A stretch of 10,016 bases of DNA from Chitinophagaceae bacterium (GCA_003167015.1 PMUF01000237.1:1-10016); one strand, 5' to 3'; positions 1-7,846 are shown, numbered from the stretch's first letter. The notes: generated from the letters alone by a model not told the origin. Numbers and translations: made by a program.

Positions 1-507
1 CCTATCAGCCTGGCGCTGATCTTCCTCCTGCTGTTCATCATGTTCGGCAATTTAAAGGATGCCGCGCTGGTGTTCCTCAACGTCCCCTTCGCCATCGTCG
101 GCGGGGTGATCGCCCTGCATGTCACGGGCACCAATTTCAGCATCTCGGCAGGTATAGGCTTCATCGCCCTGTTCGGCATCTGCATACAGGACGGGGTACT
201 GCTGATCACCGTCTTCAAGCATAACCTCGAGCATATGCATAACCAGAGTCATTCGCTGTATACTGCCATCAAGCTGGGGGTCAATTCCCGGATCCGTCCC
301 GTCATGATGACGGCGCTGATGGCGGCCATCGGTCTGTTCCCGGCGGCAGTCTCCCATGGCATCGGCTCGGAAAGCAGCCGGCCGCTGGCCCGGGTGGTGA
401 TCGGCGGCATCCTTTGCGCCATGATCTTCTCCCTGCTGGTATTCCCACTCATCTTTGGCTGGGCCTACCGTAAAGTAGATACCAAGTACCGGGGTGAGAT
501 AGGATAA
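1..507 (+). CDS. CzcA/CusA-family heavy-metal RND efflux pump, C-terminal fragment
   Basis: This is the C-terminal 168 residues of an inner-membrane, proton-driven RND metal pump. The frame is open from base 1, so the ATG at 40 is an internal methionine and the real start lies outside the window. The fragment begins at the conserved PISL stretch of TM8 and covers the last transmembrane bundle. It contains MFGNLKDA, NVPFA, GTNFSISAGIGFIALFG, IRPVMMTAL, GIGSESSRPLA and a C-terminal RKVDT. A hand alignment with residues 886-1046 of the pump at 4635-7802 shows about 36 differences in 161 positions, so the two are paralogues. Unlike its paralogue, the cytoplasmic loop at bases 217-255 is histidine-rich (KHNLEHMHNQSHS). 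The family call is firm, but the metal cannot be read from this fragment. A terminator follows 19 bases after the stop codon. Confidence 0.93.
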   Translation, partial: PISLALIFLLLFIMFGNLKDAALVFLNVPFAIVGGVIALHVTGTNFSISAGIGFIALFGICIQDGVLLITVFKHNLEHMHNQSHSLYTAIKLGVNSRIRPVMMTALMAAIGLFPAAVSHGIGSESSRPLARVVIGGILCAMIFSLLVFPLIFGWAYRKVDTKYRGEIG

Positions 508-526
508 ACAGACTAGTCTATACGTT

Positions 527-563
527 AATGATAGCCCGGGCTCGCCGGGCTATCATTCTTTTT
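527..563 (+). terminator. Intrinsic terminator after the first RND pump
   Basis: A perfect 13-bp inverted repeat (AATGATAGCCCGG at 527-539, CCGGGCTATCATT at 545-557) with a 5-base loop is followed by CTTTTT (558-563). This is the classic form of a rho-independent terminator. It sits between two genes on the same strand and ends only 13 bases before the next start codon. It may therefore act as a partial terminator or attenuator rather than a full stop. Confidence 0.85.
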
Positions 564-576
564 ACTAATTTCAGGT

Positions 577-3500
577 ATGAATTTTAAAAAGATAAATAAC
601 GTCTCCGGCTGGATAGTCTGCGCCATTGCCTGCACCGTGTATATCATCACCAGGCAGCCTACCGTTAGTTTCTGGGATTGCGGGGAATTTACGCCTGCCG
701 CCTATAAACTGCAGATCACCCACGCCCCGGGAGCACCCCTGTTCATCCTGCTGGGCAGGCTATTTATCATCCTGTTCAGCGGCAACTGGGACGCGACGCT
801 CGCTAACCCGCACGCAGCCATCCAGGTGAACCTGCTGTCCTCGCTAAGCAGCGGATTTACCATTCTCTTCCTCTTCTGGACCATCACCCATCTCGCCAAA
901 AGATTGATGACGACGAAAGGAGAAGTCCTCTCAACGGAAAAAACGATCGCCATCATCGGCGCCGGTGCCGTAGGCGCTTTAGCATTTGCCTTCTCCGACT
1001 CCTTCTGGTTCTCTGCTGTCGAAGCCATCGTATTCGGGGTATCCCCTCTGTTCATCGCCATGAGCTTCTGGACGATCATGAAATGGGAAGAGCATGCGGA
1101 TGAACCCGGCGCCGATCGGTGGATCGTACTGCTGGCTTATATCATCGGGTTGTCTATCGGGGTGCACCTGCTCAGCCTGCTCAGTATACCGGCTATCGTC
1201 ATGACATATTATTTCCGGCGTTTCCGGTTTTCACGCAAAGGCATGCTGCTGGCCTTTCTGATCGCCTGCGTCCTCACCGGGGTGGTACAGTTCCTGATCA
1301 TCCAGGATACCATCAAGGTCATGGGATGGTTCGAACTGCAGTTTGTCAATAGTCTCGGGCTGCCTTTCAATTCCGGGTGTTTCTTCTTCATTCTTTTGCT
1401 GGTGGCACTGATCGTCTGGGGTATCCGCTGGGGAAAGAAACATGCGAAATATTATTTGCAGCTGGGACTGTACTGCTTTGCCTTTATCCTGCTCGGTTAT
1501 TCTCCTTACGCCGTGATCCTGATCCGGGCGAATGCCGAACCGGCCGTCAACATGCAGAATGTCAACAATCCTATCGAGCTGGTCGCCTACCTGGACCGTT
1601 CACAGTATGGAGAATGGCCCATTCTCTCCGGGGCTGATTTTACAGCCAAACCGATCAACCAGGAAGAGACCGGGAATATTTATTATAAGAATGAAACCAC
1701 CGGCAAATATGAAGTGGTGGGCAAGAAGCAGCGGCTGGACTATGACCCTTCCGATACCCGGATGTTTCCGCGGCTATGGGACACCGATAATTCCCAGGGC
1801 CATGTCGATTACTATAAATCCAGGCTGGGGCTCGGGGACGGGGATGTTCCTACCGGCGGGGATGACCTGCGCTGGCTGCTGGATTACCAGTTCAACTGGA
1901 TGTACTGGCGATATTTTATGTGGAACTTTGCCGGCCGTCAGAATGACCTGCAGGGCATCGGTAATCCCCGGGATGGCAACTGGATAACAGGGATCTCTTT
2001 TTATGACAACCTCCGGCTGGGGGATCAGAGCAGGATGCCGGATTCACTCAGGCAAAATAAGGCGCATACCACTTTGTTTTTGTTACCCCTGCTGCTGGGT
2101 GTGCTGGGACTGGTCTTCCAATGGCGGCGGGATAAGGCCGGCGCCGTCGTGGTATTCCTGCTGTATTTCTTTACGGGGATCGCGATCGTCCTTTACCTCA
2201 ACCAGGCAGGGCCGCAGCCGAGAGAAAGGGATTATTCCTATGTAGGTTCTTTTTATGCCTTTGCCATCTGGATAGGTCTCGGGGTGTTGTTCGTATACGA
2301 CTGGCTCAAACGCAGTAAACTGGCCGGGCTCACCGCAGCCGGGCTTGCCATGGCCGTCTGTATGCTGGCCGTACCCGTGCTGATGATCGGCCAGGAGTGG
2401 AAGGCCCATGACCGGTCGCACAAGACCCTGGCCAGGGATGCGGCCTCCGACTACCTGAATTCCTGCGCGCCGCAGTCTATCCTTTTCACCGGCGGAGATA
2501 ATGACACCTACCCTCTCTGGTATGACCAGGAGGTGGAGAATATCCGTCCCGACGTACGCGTCGTCGTGACGAGCCTGCTGGGAACCGACTGGATGATCAA
2601 CCAGCTACGGCGTAAGATCAACCAGAGTGAACCTATTGCCATGAGCTGGTCCCCGGATAAATACGTGGGGGATAACCGGAATTACATTCCCTTCTCCGAC
2701 CAGGGAAAGGTTCCGAAAGGAGCTTATATGGACCTTAATGACGCGATGGCTTTTATGGGCAGCGATAGTAACCAGCTGCAAACACAAGGCGGTGAAAGCA
2801 TCAACTATTTCCCTACGCATAATTTTTCAATCCCGGTGGATAAGCAGGTGGTCATCGCCAACGGTACGGTGGCAGCAAAGGACAGTGCACGTATCCCGGA
2901 CAAACTGGATTTCACCATTTCCGGAAATAATCTCTTCAAGAATGACCTGGCGGAGCTCAATATCATTGCCGCCAACAAGTGGCGGCGCCCCATTGCTTTT
3001 ACAGAGCCCATGGCCCTGGGACTCAACAGCTATCTCCGGAGTGACGGGCTGGCGTATCGCCTGATGCCTCTCGACCCCGATCCCGATAGAAGCAACGTTG
3101 ACGTGGACACGATGTACCGGAATCTCATGCACCGGTTCAAATTCGGGGGGGCGGAGAATCCCGATATGTATTTTGACGAGAATGGACGACGTACCCTGAT
3201 GTCGCTTCGCAATGCCTTTTCTGCGCTGGGGCAGACGCTGGCAACCCACGGCAGCAAAGACAGCGCCTTAAAAGTACTGAACTATGGTTATACCATGCTG
3301 AACCGGACTACCCTGGCCTATGGGATGACCTCCGCATACAACCAGCAGGATATCTCCGGCCTGCAGTATGCCTTTGCCTTTTACCTGGCAGGAGACCCGG
3401 TCAAAGGGCGGCAGATAGCCGATGCCGTGTTGCGGGACTGTCATCAGCAGGTGGATTATTACAATTCCTTATCGGAAACGCAGGCGGCGGATTTCAGCCG

Positions 3501-3603
3501 GGATCTTCAGACGGCCCGTCAGATCATCTCCCAGGCTGAGGGATTAGAGGCACAGTTCGCCAAACCGGCGGCATCGTCGGAGACACCTAAGCCACAGAAA
3601 TAA
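577..3603 (+). CDS. DUF2723 / TMEM260-like (GT117) GT-C membrane glycosyltransferase
   Basis: The predicted product is an inner-membrane glycosyltransferase of 1008 residues, normal for Bacteroidota members. The family (PF11028) includes human TMEM260, a protein O-mannosyltransferase; the bacterial substrate and sugar are not known from sequence. After TM1 (about residues 10-26) comes the first outer loop with FWDCGEF at 32-38 (D34 and E37 are candidate catalytic acids), then HAPGAPLF at 49-56. Many hydrophobic segments run to about residue 600, including SFWFSAVEA near 141-150 and RERDYSYVGSFYAF from 549. The periplasmic C-terminal half carries FTGGDNDTYPLWYDQ (637-651), NKWRRPIAF and GLAYRLMPLDPDPD, all typical of the Bacteroidota family, then a helical region and a Pro/Ser-rich tail. 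I151 sits where relatives as I recall them have Glu (EVY/EVF). The start matches the family N-terminus. It probably forms an operon with the gene one base downstream. Confidence 0.92.
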   Translation: MNFKKINNVSGWIVCAIACTVYIITRQPTVSFWDCGEFTPAAYKLQITHAPGAPLFILLGRLFIILFSGNWDATLANPHAAIQVNLLSSLSSGFTILFLFWTITHLAKRLMTTKGEVLSTEKTIAIIGAGAVGALAFAFSDSFWFSAVEAIVFGVSPLFIAMSFWTIMKWEEHADEPGADRWIVLLAYIIGLSIGVHLLSLLSIPAIVMTYYFRRFRFSRKGMLLAFLIACVLTGVVQFLIIQDTIKVMGWFELQFVNSLGLPFNSGCFFFILLLVALIVWGIRWGKKHAKYYLQLGLYCFAFILLGYSPYAVILIRANAEPAVNMQNVNNPIELVAYLDRSQYGEWPILSGADFTAKPINQEETGNIYYKNETTGKYEVVGKKQRLDYDPSDTRMFPRLWDTDNSQGHVDYYKSRLGLGDGDVPTGGDDLRWLLDYQFNWMYWRYFMWNFAGRQNDLQGIGNPRDGNWITGISFYDNLRLGDQSRMPDSLRQNKAHTTLFLLPLLLGVLGLVFQWRRDKAGAVVVFLLYFFTGIAIVLYLNQAGPQPRERDYSYVGSFYAFAIWIGLGVLFVYDWLKRSKLAGLTAAGLAMAVCMLAVPVLMIGQEWKAHDRSHKTLARDAASDYLNSCAPQSILFTGGDNDTYPLWYDQEVENIRPDVRVVVTSLLGTDWMINQLRRKINQSEPIAMSWSPDKYVGDNRNYIPFSDQGKVPKGAYMDLNDAMAFMGSDSNQLQTQGGESINYFPTHNFSIPVDKQVVIANGTVAAKDSARIPDKLDFTISGNNLFKNDLAELNIIAANKWRRPIAFTEPMALGLNSYLRSDGLAYRLMPLDPDPDRSNVDVDTMYRNLMHRFKFGGAENPDMYFDENGRRTLMSLRNAFSALGQTLATHGSKDSALKVLNYGYTMLNRTTLAYGMTSAYNQQDISGLQYAFAFYLAGDPVKGRQIADAVLRDCHQQVDYYNSLSETQAADFSRDLQTARQIISQAEGLEAQFAKPAASSETPKPQK

Positions 3604-3604
3604 A

Positions 3605-4510
3605 ATGAAGTATTTGCTCACCCTCAACCTGATCCTTTCGACCGTATCCTTGCCGGCCCAGAATTTTTTTAAGTCTTCCACGCAGTACAACCCTGGCCGT
3701 GTCAACGGGGTGATCATCACCGAATCTGCCATCGGGACCGTCACCACTATCGGCCTGCAATATCTTTGGTATAAAAAATTCCCGCACAGCAAATTCCATT
3801 TCTTCAATGACAATGCGGAATGGTTGAACGTCGATAAGGTCGGTCATGCCACCACCGCCTATAATATCGCCGCTTTCCAAAATAACCTGATGCGCTGGGG
3901 CGGTATCCGTAGCGGAACAGCCGCGTTGATCGGCACGCTCACCGGGCTGGGATTTATGACCATGATCGAGGTCATGGATGGCCATTCCGCCAAATGGGGC
4001 TTCTCCAAAGGGGATATGCTGGCCAATATTGCCGGCTGCGTGTTGTTCGAAGGCCAGCAGCTGCTATGGCATGAACAACGCATTAGTCTCAAATACTCCT
4101 ATCATGGTACCCTCTTCCCGCAATATTACCCGGCCGAACTGGGCAGCAATCTGCCGCAAAAGATGTTGAAGGACTATAACGGGCAAAGCTATTGGCTGTC
4201 CTTCAATATCGCCAGCTTCCTGCCCGCCTCCGACCATTTCCCCCGATGGCTGAACGCGACAGTAGGATACGGCGCCGAAGGCATGATCGGCGCAAGGGAT
4301 AACCCCGCTGAAATAGATGGCAAACCCATCCCCTCCTTCCAACGCTACCGGCAATTCTACTTCTCCTTCGATACCGACCTCTACCGCATCAATGGCCTCT
4401 CTCCCCTCGCCTCCTCCCTGCTGGAACTCAACCGGGTCATCAAGACTCCTGCCCCTGCCCTGGAATTCAATGAAGTCCGGGGATTCGTCTTCCATCCCAT
4501 CTATTATTAA
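3605..4510 (+). CDS. DUF2279 (YfiM-like) exported protein
   Basis: This is a 301-residue predicted exported protein of the DUF2279 family, whose biochemical role is unknown. A short signal peptide (residues 1-18, probably cut before Q19 in LPAQN) lacks a lipobox Cys, so it does not look like a lipoprotein. Family landmarks are DKVGH (77-81), a hydrophobic stretch (101-121), IEVMDGHSAKWGFSKGDM (121-138) with LANIAG, DYNGQSYWLS (190-199), LNATVGYGAEGMIGA (216-230) and a strand-like RQFYFSFDTDL. The final residues FHPIYY end in an aromatic residue. With the alternating polar/hydrophobic C-terminal half this could mean outer-membrane beta-strands, but that is inference. The ATG is one base after the TAA of the glycosyltransferase gene, so the two are almost certainly co-transcribed and translationally coupled. 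Family assignment is from recalled motifs. Confidence 0.85.
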   Translation: MKYLLTLNLILSTVSLPAQNFFKSSTQYNPGRVNGVIITESAIGTVTTIGLQYLWYKKFPHSKFHFFNDNAEWLNVDKVGHATTAYNIAAFQNNLMRWGGIRSGTAALIGTLTGLGFMTMIEVMDGHSAKWGFSKGDMLANIAGCVLFEGQQLLWHEQRISLKYSYHGTLFPQYYPAELGSNLPQKMLKDYNGQSYWLSFNIASFLPASDHFPRWLNATVGYGAEGMIGARDNPAEIDGKPIPSFQRYRQFYFSFDTDLYRINGLSPLASSLLELNRVIKTPAPALEFNEVRGFVFHPIYY

Positions 4511-4544
4511 AAATTATTCAAATACGTCCGGCCGGATTTTAATA

Positions 4545-4574
4545 TTGATCCTGTAGAGAAAACGGCTATATTCG
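4545..4574 (+). promoter_or_regulatory. Bacteroidota-type promoter for the second RND pump
   Basis: TTG at 4545-4547, a spacer of exactly 19 bases and TATATTCG at 4567-4574 match the Bacteroidota primary-sigma pattern TTG-N19-TAnnTTTG with one mismatch in the -7 box. Transcription would begin near 4579, giving a leader of about 55 bases before the ATG at 4635. A second weaker -7 candidate, TAATATTG, lies at 4540-4547. The promoter implies that the second pump can be transcribed independently of the glycosyltransferase operon. Confidence 0.55.
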
Positions 4575-4583
4575 CTCCATGCG

Positions 4584-4616
4584 TTAACTACTCCTTAACG
4601 CCTCCTTAACACCACC
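4584..4616 (+). repeat. Three phased 11-bp direct repeats, possible operator
   Basis: Three head-to-tail units, TTAACTACTCC (4584), TTAACGCCTCC (4595) and TTAACACCACC (4606), share the consensus TTAACnnCnCC with a period of exactly 11 bp. One unit per DNA helical turn is the usual layout of sites for OmpR/PhoB-family response regulators, for example the TTAACA-like repeats bound by Bacillus PhoP. The array starts about 5 bases after the predicted transcription start and ends 18 bases before the pump's ATG. A bound protein there would most simply block transcription. An RNA-level role of the repeated pyrimidine-rich CUCC/CCUCC is an alternative. Confidence 0.6.
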
Positions 4617-4634
4617 TCATTAATTGCTGACCAT

Positions 4635-7600
4635 ATGAATAATATCCTGAAAGGCATTTTAGCCTTTTCCCTGAAGAATAAATATTTCATTTTTTTTGCC
4701 ACGCTCCTGCTGGTGGCTTACGGCGTCATCACCTTTAAGAACATGCCCATCGAGGCCTTTCCCGATGTGACCAATACGGAGATCACGATCATCACGCAAT
4801 GGCCCGGTCGCAGCGCTGAAGAAGTGGAGAAATTCGTGACCATACCGTTGGAACTGGCCATGAACCCGGTGCAGCAAAAGACCAGCCTGCGTTCGACCTC
4901 CATCTTCGGATTGTCGGTCGTCAAACTGATCTTCGACGATGGCGTCCAGGACACCTATGCCCGTCAGCAGGTGAACAACCTGTTGCATGACGCAGACCTG
5001 CCGGATAACGTCGATCCCGATGTGCAGCCGCCAACCGGTCCTACCGGTGAGGTCTTCAGGTATACCCTAGAAAGCACCTTCCGGGACCCACGCGAACTAA
5101 AGACCATGCAGGACTGGGTGGTCGATCGTAATCTGCGGGCCATCCCGGGTGTCGCCGACATCGTCAGCTTTGGGGGCATGGTCAAGATCTATGAGATCCG
5201 GGTAAATCCGCAGGTGCTGACCAACCTGGGCATCACCCCTCTCGACGTCTATAATGCCGTCGGAAAGAGTAATATCAATATCGGCGGAGACATCATTAAA
5301 AAGAACTCGCAGGCGTACGTGGTCAGGGGCATCGGGCTGCTGAATGATATCAATGAGATCAGGAACATTATCGTCGAAGACAACAATGGCATCCCCGTGC
5401 TCGTCAGGGATGTGGCGGATGTAGAGATCTCCAACGTGCCCCGGCTGGGCGAAGTAGGCCGGACGGATGCCATCGACTCAGCGGGGCACCGGAAACTCCG
5501 GGATAACCCGGATGCCGTGGAGGGCATCGTACTGATGCGAAAGGGAGAGAACCCGGATGTGGTGATCAGGGGATTAAAAACGGAACTCGAAAAACTCAAC
5601 GGCCGGATCCTGCCGGCAGATACGAAACTCATCCCGTTTTACAACCGCGAAGATCTGATCAGGTATGCGACACATACCGTCCTTCACAACCTGGTGGAAG
5701 GCATGTTGCTGGTGACCCTGATCGTGTCCATGTTTATGTTCAACTGGCGGACCACGCTCATCGTGTCCATCATCATCCCTCTTTCCCTCCTGTTTGCGTT
5801 TATCTGCCTGCACCTGATGGGGATGTCGGCCAACCTGCTGTCGCTGGGCGCCATCGACTTCGGGATCATTATCGACGGCGCCGTGATCATGGTGGAAGGG
5901 CTCTTCGTGCAGCTGGACAAGAAGGTCCACGAGATAGGGATGGCACGTTTTAACCAGTTATCCAAGTTGGGCATGATCCGAAAAAGGGGCGCCGAACTGG
6001 GGAAGGCTATTTTCTTTACTAAGCTGATCATCATCACCGCGCTGCTGCCCATCTTTTCCTTTCAGAAGGTGGAAGGGAAAATGTTCTCGCCACTGGCTTA
6101 CACGCTGGGATTCGCTCTGCTGGGAGCGCTGATCTTCACGCTGACCCTCGTACCGGTGCTGGTAGGGGCACTCCTGCGAAAAAATGTAAGGGAGAAGCAC
6201 AATCCCATTACACATTTCATGACTGGTTCGATCATGCGCGGTTTCCGTTTCGTCTTCCACCATAAACGGCTGTCGCTGGCGGTCGCCGTGATCGGCGTGG
6301 TAGCGGGATTGTATTCCTTTCGTTTTCTCGGTTCGGAATTCCTGCCCGAACTGAATGAAGGTTCGATCTGGGTCAGGGCCACTTTGCCCTATAGCATCTC
6401 GCTGGATACCTCCGTCGCCAGGGCCCGGGAAATGCAGGCGATTATCATGCGGTTCCCGCAGGTCAGCCGCGTCATGTGCCAGACAGGCCGGCCCGATGAC
6501 GGAACGGATGTCGCCGGGTTTTATAACAATGAGTTCGGCGTAACGCTCTATCCCCAGGAGGACTGGAATCCCGCCATTTCCAAGGAAGAATTGATCGACA
6601 CCATGAACAGGGCCCTGTCCATTATCCCGGGCGTGGACTACAATTTCTCTCAACCCATTATGGACAATGTGGAGGAGGCTGTATCCGGCGTCAAAGGATC
6701 GATCTGCGTAAAGATCTACGGTGATTCGCTGAACTATATGGAAACCCAGGCGGAAGCGGTGAATAATATCCTGAAATCCGTTACCGGGATCGAAGACCTG
6801 GGCGTCATCCGTAATATTGGTCAACCGGAACTGGACATCGACCTGGATCAGAGCAAAATGGCGCTATACGACGTCTCCACTGCCGATGCCAATGCCGTCA
6901 TCGAGATGGCCATCGGCGGAAAGGCAGTCAGCCAGTTGTATGAAGGGGTCCGTAAATTCGATATCCGCATCCGGTTTCCCGAACAATACCGTGCGACTGA
7001 AGACGATATCGGCAATTTGATGGTCCCGACACAAAGCGGATCCAAGGTGCCCGTGCAGGAGATAGCCCGGATCTCGAAGTCCACGGGTCCCTGCCTGATC
7101 TTCAGGGACGATAACCAGCGGTATGCAGCCGTCAAGTTCTCCATCCGTGGCAGAGACATGGGCAGCACCATCGCGGAGGCTCAGCAGAAGGTCGACCAGG
7201 TGGTGCATTTGAAAAAAGGCTATTCCATGGAATGGCAGGGAGATTTCGAGAACCAGCAGCGCGCGACCAAACGACTGACGGAAGTGGTGCCCATTAGCCT
7301 GCTGCTGATCTTTCTCCTGCTCTTTGCCATGTTCGGCAATCTGAAAGACGCCGGGCTGGTCTTTCTCAACGTGCCCTTCGCCGTCGTCGGCGGGATCATG
7401 GCCCTGCTGATCACGGGCACCAACTTCAGTATTTCCGCGGGCATCGGGTTCATCGCCCTGTTCGGGATCTGTATCCTGGAAGGGGTATTGCTGATCACTG
7501 CTTTCAAACGTAACCTGGATCTGATCCGTCACAGCGAAAGCCCCCTGTACACGTCCATCAAACTGGGCGTCAACGAGCTGATCCGGCCGGTGATGATGAC

Positions 7601-7802
7601 GGCGCTGATGGCCTCTATCGGCCTGCTGCCCGCGGCCATTTCGACCGGCATAGGTTCCGAAAGCTCCCGTCCGCTGGCCCGTGTAGTGATCGGAGGACTG
7701 ATATGCGCGACGATCTTCTCTTTACTGATCTTTCCGCTGGTCTTCTTCCTGTCTTACCGGAAGGTAGATACGCTGCACCAGAAAGAAGAGGATAAAATAT
7801 AG
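4635..7802 (+). CDS. czcA-like: CzcA/CusA-family heavy-metal efflux RND transporter
   Basis: This is a complete 1055-residue inner-membrane subunit of a tripartite metal/proton antiporter, of normal length for the family. TM1 is at about residues 12-32, then the first periplasmic domain. TM4 carries D408-F-G-III-D414-GAVIMV-E421, the acidic DFGxxxDGAxxxxE signature of heavy-metal RND pumps. The second half starts near 545, has its periplasmic domain at about 563-885 and TM8-12 from P886. The three Met residues that relay Cu(I)/Ag(I) in E. coli CusA are not in place (WVRATLP at 579-585; VEEAVSG at 679-685). The protein instead follows CzcA (NFSQPI, then VSGVKG), favouring divalent ions such as Zn, Co, Cd or Ni, without proof. 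The start matches CzcA N-termini. No adaptor or TolC-like gene is adjacent. A promoter and an 11-bp repeat array precede it. The czcA name describes the family only. Confidence 0.95.
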   Translation: MNNILKGILAFSLKNKYFIFFATLLLVAYGVITFKNMPIEAFPDVTNTEITIITQWPGRSAEEVEKFVTIPLELAMNPVQQKTSLRSTSIFGLSVVKLIFDDGVQDTYARQQVNNLLHDADLPDNVDPDVQPPTGPTGEVFRYTLESTFRDPRELKTMQDWVVDRNLRAIPGVADIVSFGGMVKIYEIRVNPQVLTNLGITPLDVYNAVGKSNINIGGDIIKKNSQAYVVRGIGLLNDINEIRNIIVEDNNGIPVLVRDVADVEISNVPRLGEVGRTDAIDSAGHRKLRDNPDAVEGIVLMRKGENPDVVIRGLKTELEKLNGRILPADTKLIPFYNREDLIRYATHTVLHNLVEGMLLVTLIVSMFMFNWRTTLIVSIIIPLSLLFAFICLHLMGMSANLLSLGAIDFGIIIDGAVIMVEGLFVQLDKKVHEIGMARFNQLSKLGMIRKRGAELGKAIFFTKLIIITALLPIFSFQKVEGKMFSPLAYTLGFALLGALIFTLTLVPVLVGALLRKNVREKHNPITHFMTGSIMRGFRFVFHHKRLSLAVAVIGVVAGLYSFRFLGSEFLPELNEGSIWVRATLPYSISLDTSVARAREMQAIIMRFPQVSRVMCQTGRPDDGTDVAGFYNNEFGVTLYPQEDWNPAISKEELIDTMNRALSIIPGVDYNFSQPIMDNVEEAVSGVKGSICVKIYGDSLNYMETQAEAVNNILKSVTGIEDLGVIRNIGQPELDIDLDQSKMALYDVSTADANAVIEMAIGGKAVSQLYEGVRKFDIRIRFPEQYRATEDDIGNLMVPTQSGSKVPVQEIARISKSTGPCLIFRDDNQRYAAVKFSIRGRDMGSTIAEAQQKVDQVVHLKKGYSMEWQGDFENQQRATKRLTEVVPISLLLIFLLLFAMFGNLKDAGLVFLNVPFAVVGGIMALLITGTNFSISAGIGFIALFGICILEGVLLITAFKRNLDLIRHSESPLYTSIKLGVNELIRPVMMTALMASIGLLPAAISTGIGSESSRPLARVVIGGLICATIFSLLIFPLVFFLSYRKVDTLHQKEEDKI

Positions 7803-7812
7803 CTGGAATCAT

Positions 7813-7820
7813 TACTTTTG
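7813..7820 (+). promoter_or_regulatory. Perfect -7 element (TAnnTTTG) before the 178-residue gene
   Basis: TACTTTTG is an exact match to the Bacteroidota -7 consensus. It begins 11 bases after the pump's stop codon and would start transcription near 7825, about 22 bases before the ATG at 7847. No TTG is found at the expected -33 position (around 7790-7793 reads GGAT), so the call rests on one box only. Confidence 0.45.
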
Positions 7821-7846
7821 TTCACCGTTAAAAAAGGCCCCTCACT

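Noticed and set aside
40..507. ATG at 40 as the start of a small 155-residue protein
   Set aside because: The frame is open upstream to base 1 and PISLALIFLLLFI aligns with TM8 of the paralogous pump, so this is the end of a longer gene.
510..519. Palindrome AGACTAGTCT between the first pump and its terminator
   Set aside because: It is a single 10-base palindrome with no repeat copy and no promoter element nearby; too short to support a function.
4579..4587. Mini-ORF ATG CGT TAA in the leader of the second pump
   Set aside because: It starts at or next to the predicted transcription start, lacks a ribosome site and encodes only two residues; chance is sufficient.
5958..6824. 288-codon open frame on the minus strand inside the second pump gene
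   Set aside because: It is antisense to a gene with full family conservation; its translation is rich in His, Asp, Gln and Arg with no domain, as expected for the reverse frame of GC-rich coding DNA. The same holds for the minus-strand frames at 6864-7532, 2827-3249 and 4064-4495.
4635..7802. Assignment of the second pump as a Cu(I)/Ag(I) exporter (CusA)
   Set aside because: The three periplasmic methionines of E. coli CusA are not found at the aligned positions, and the local sequence follows CzcA instead.
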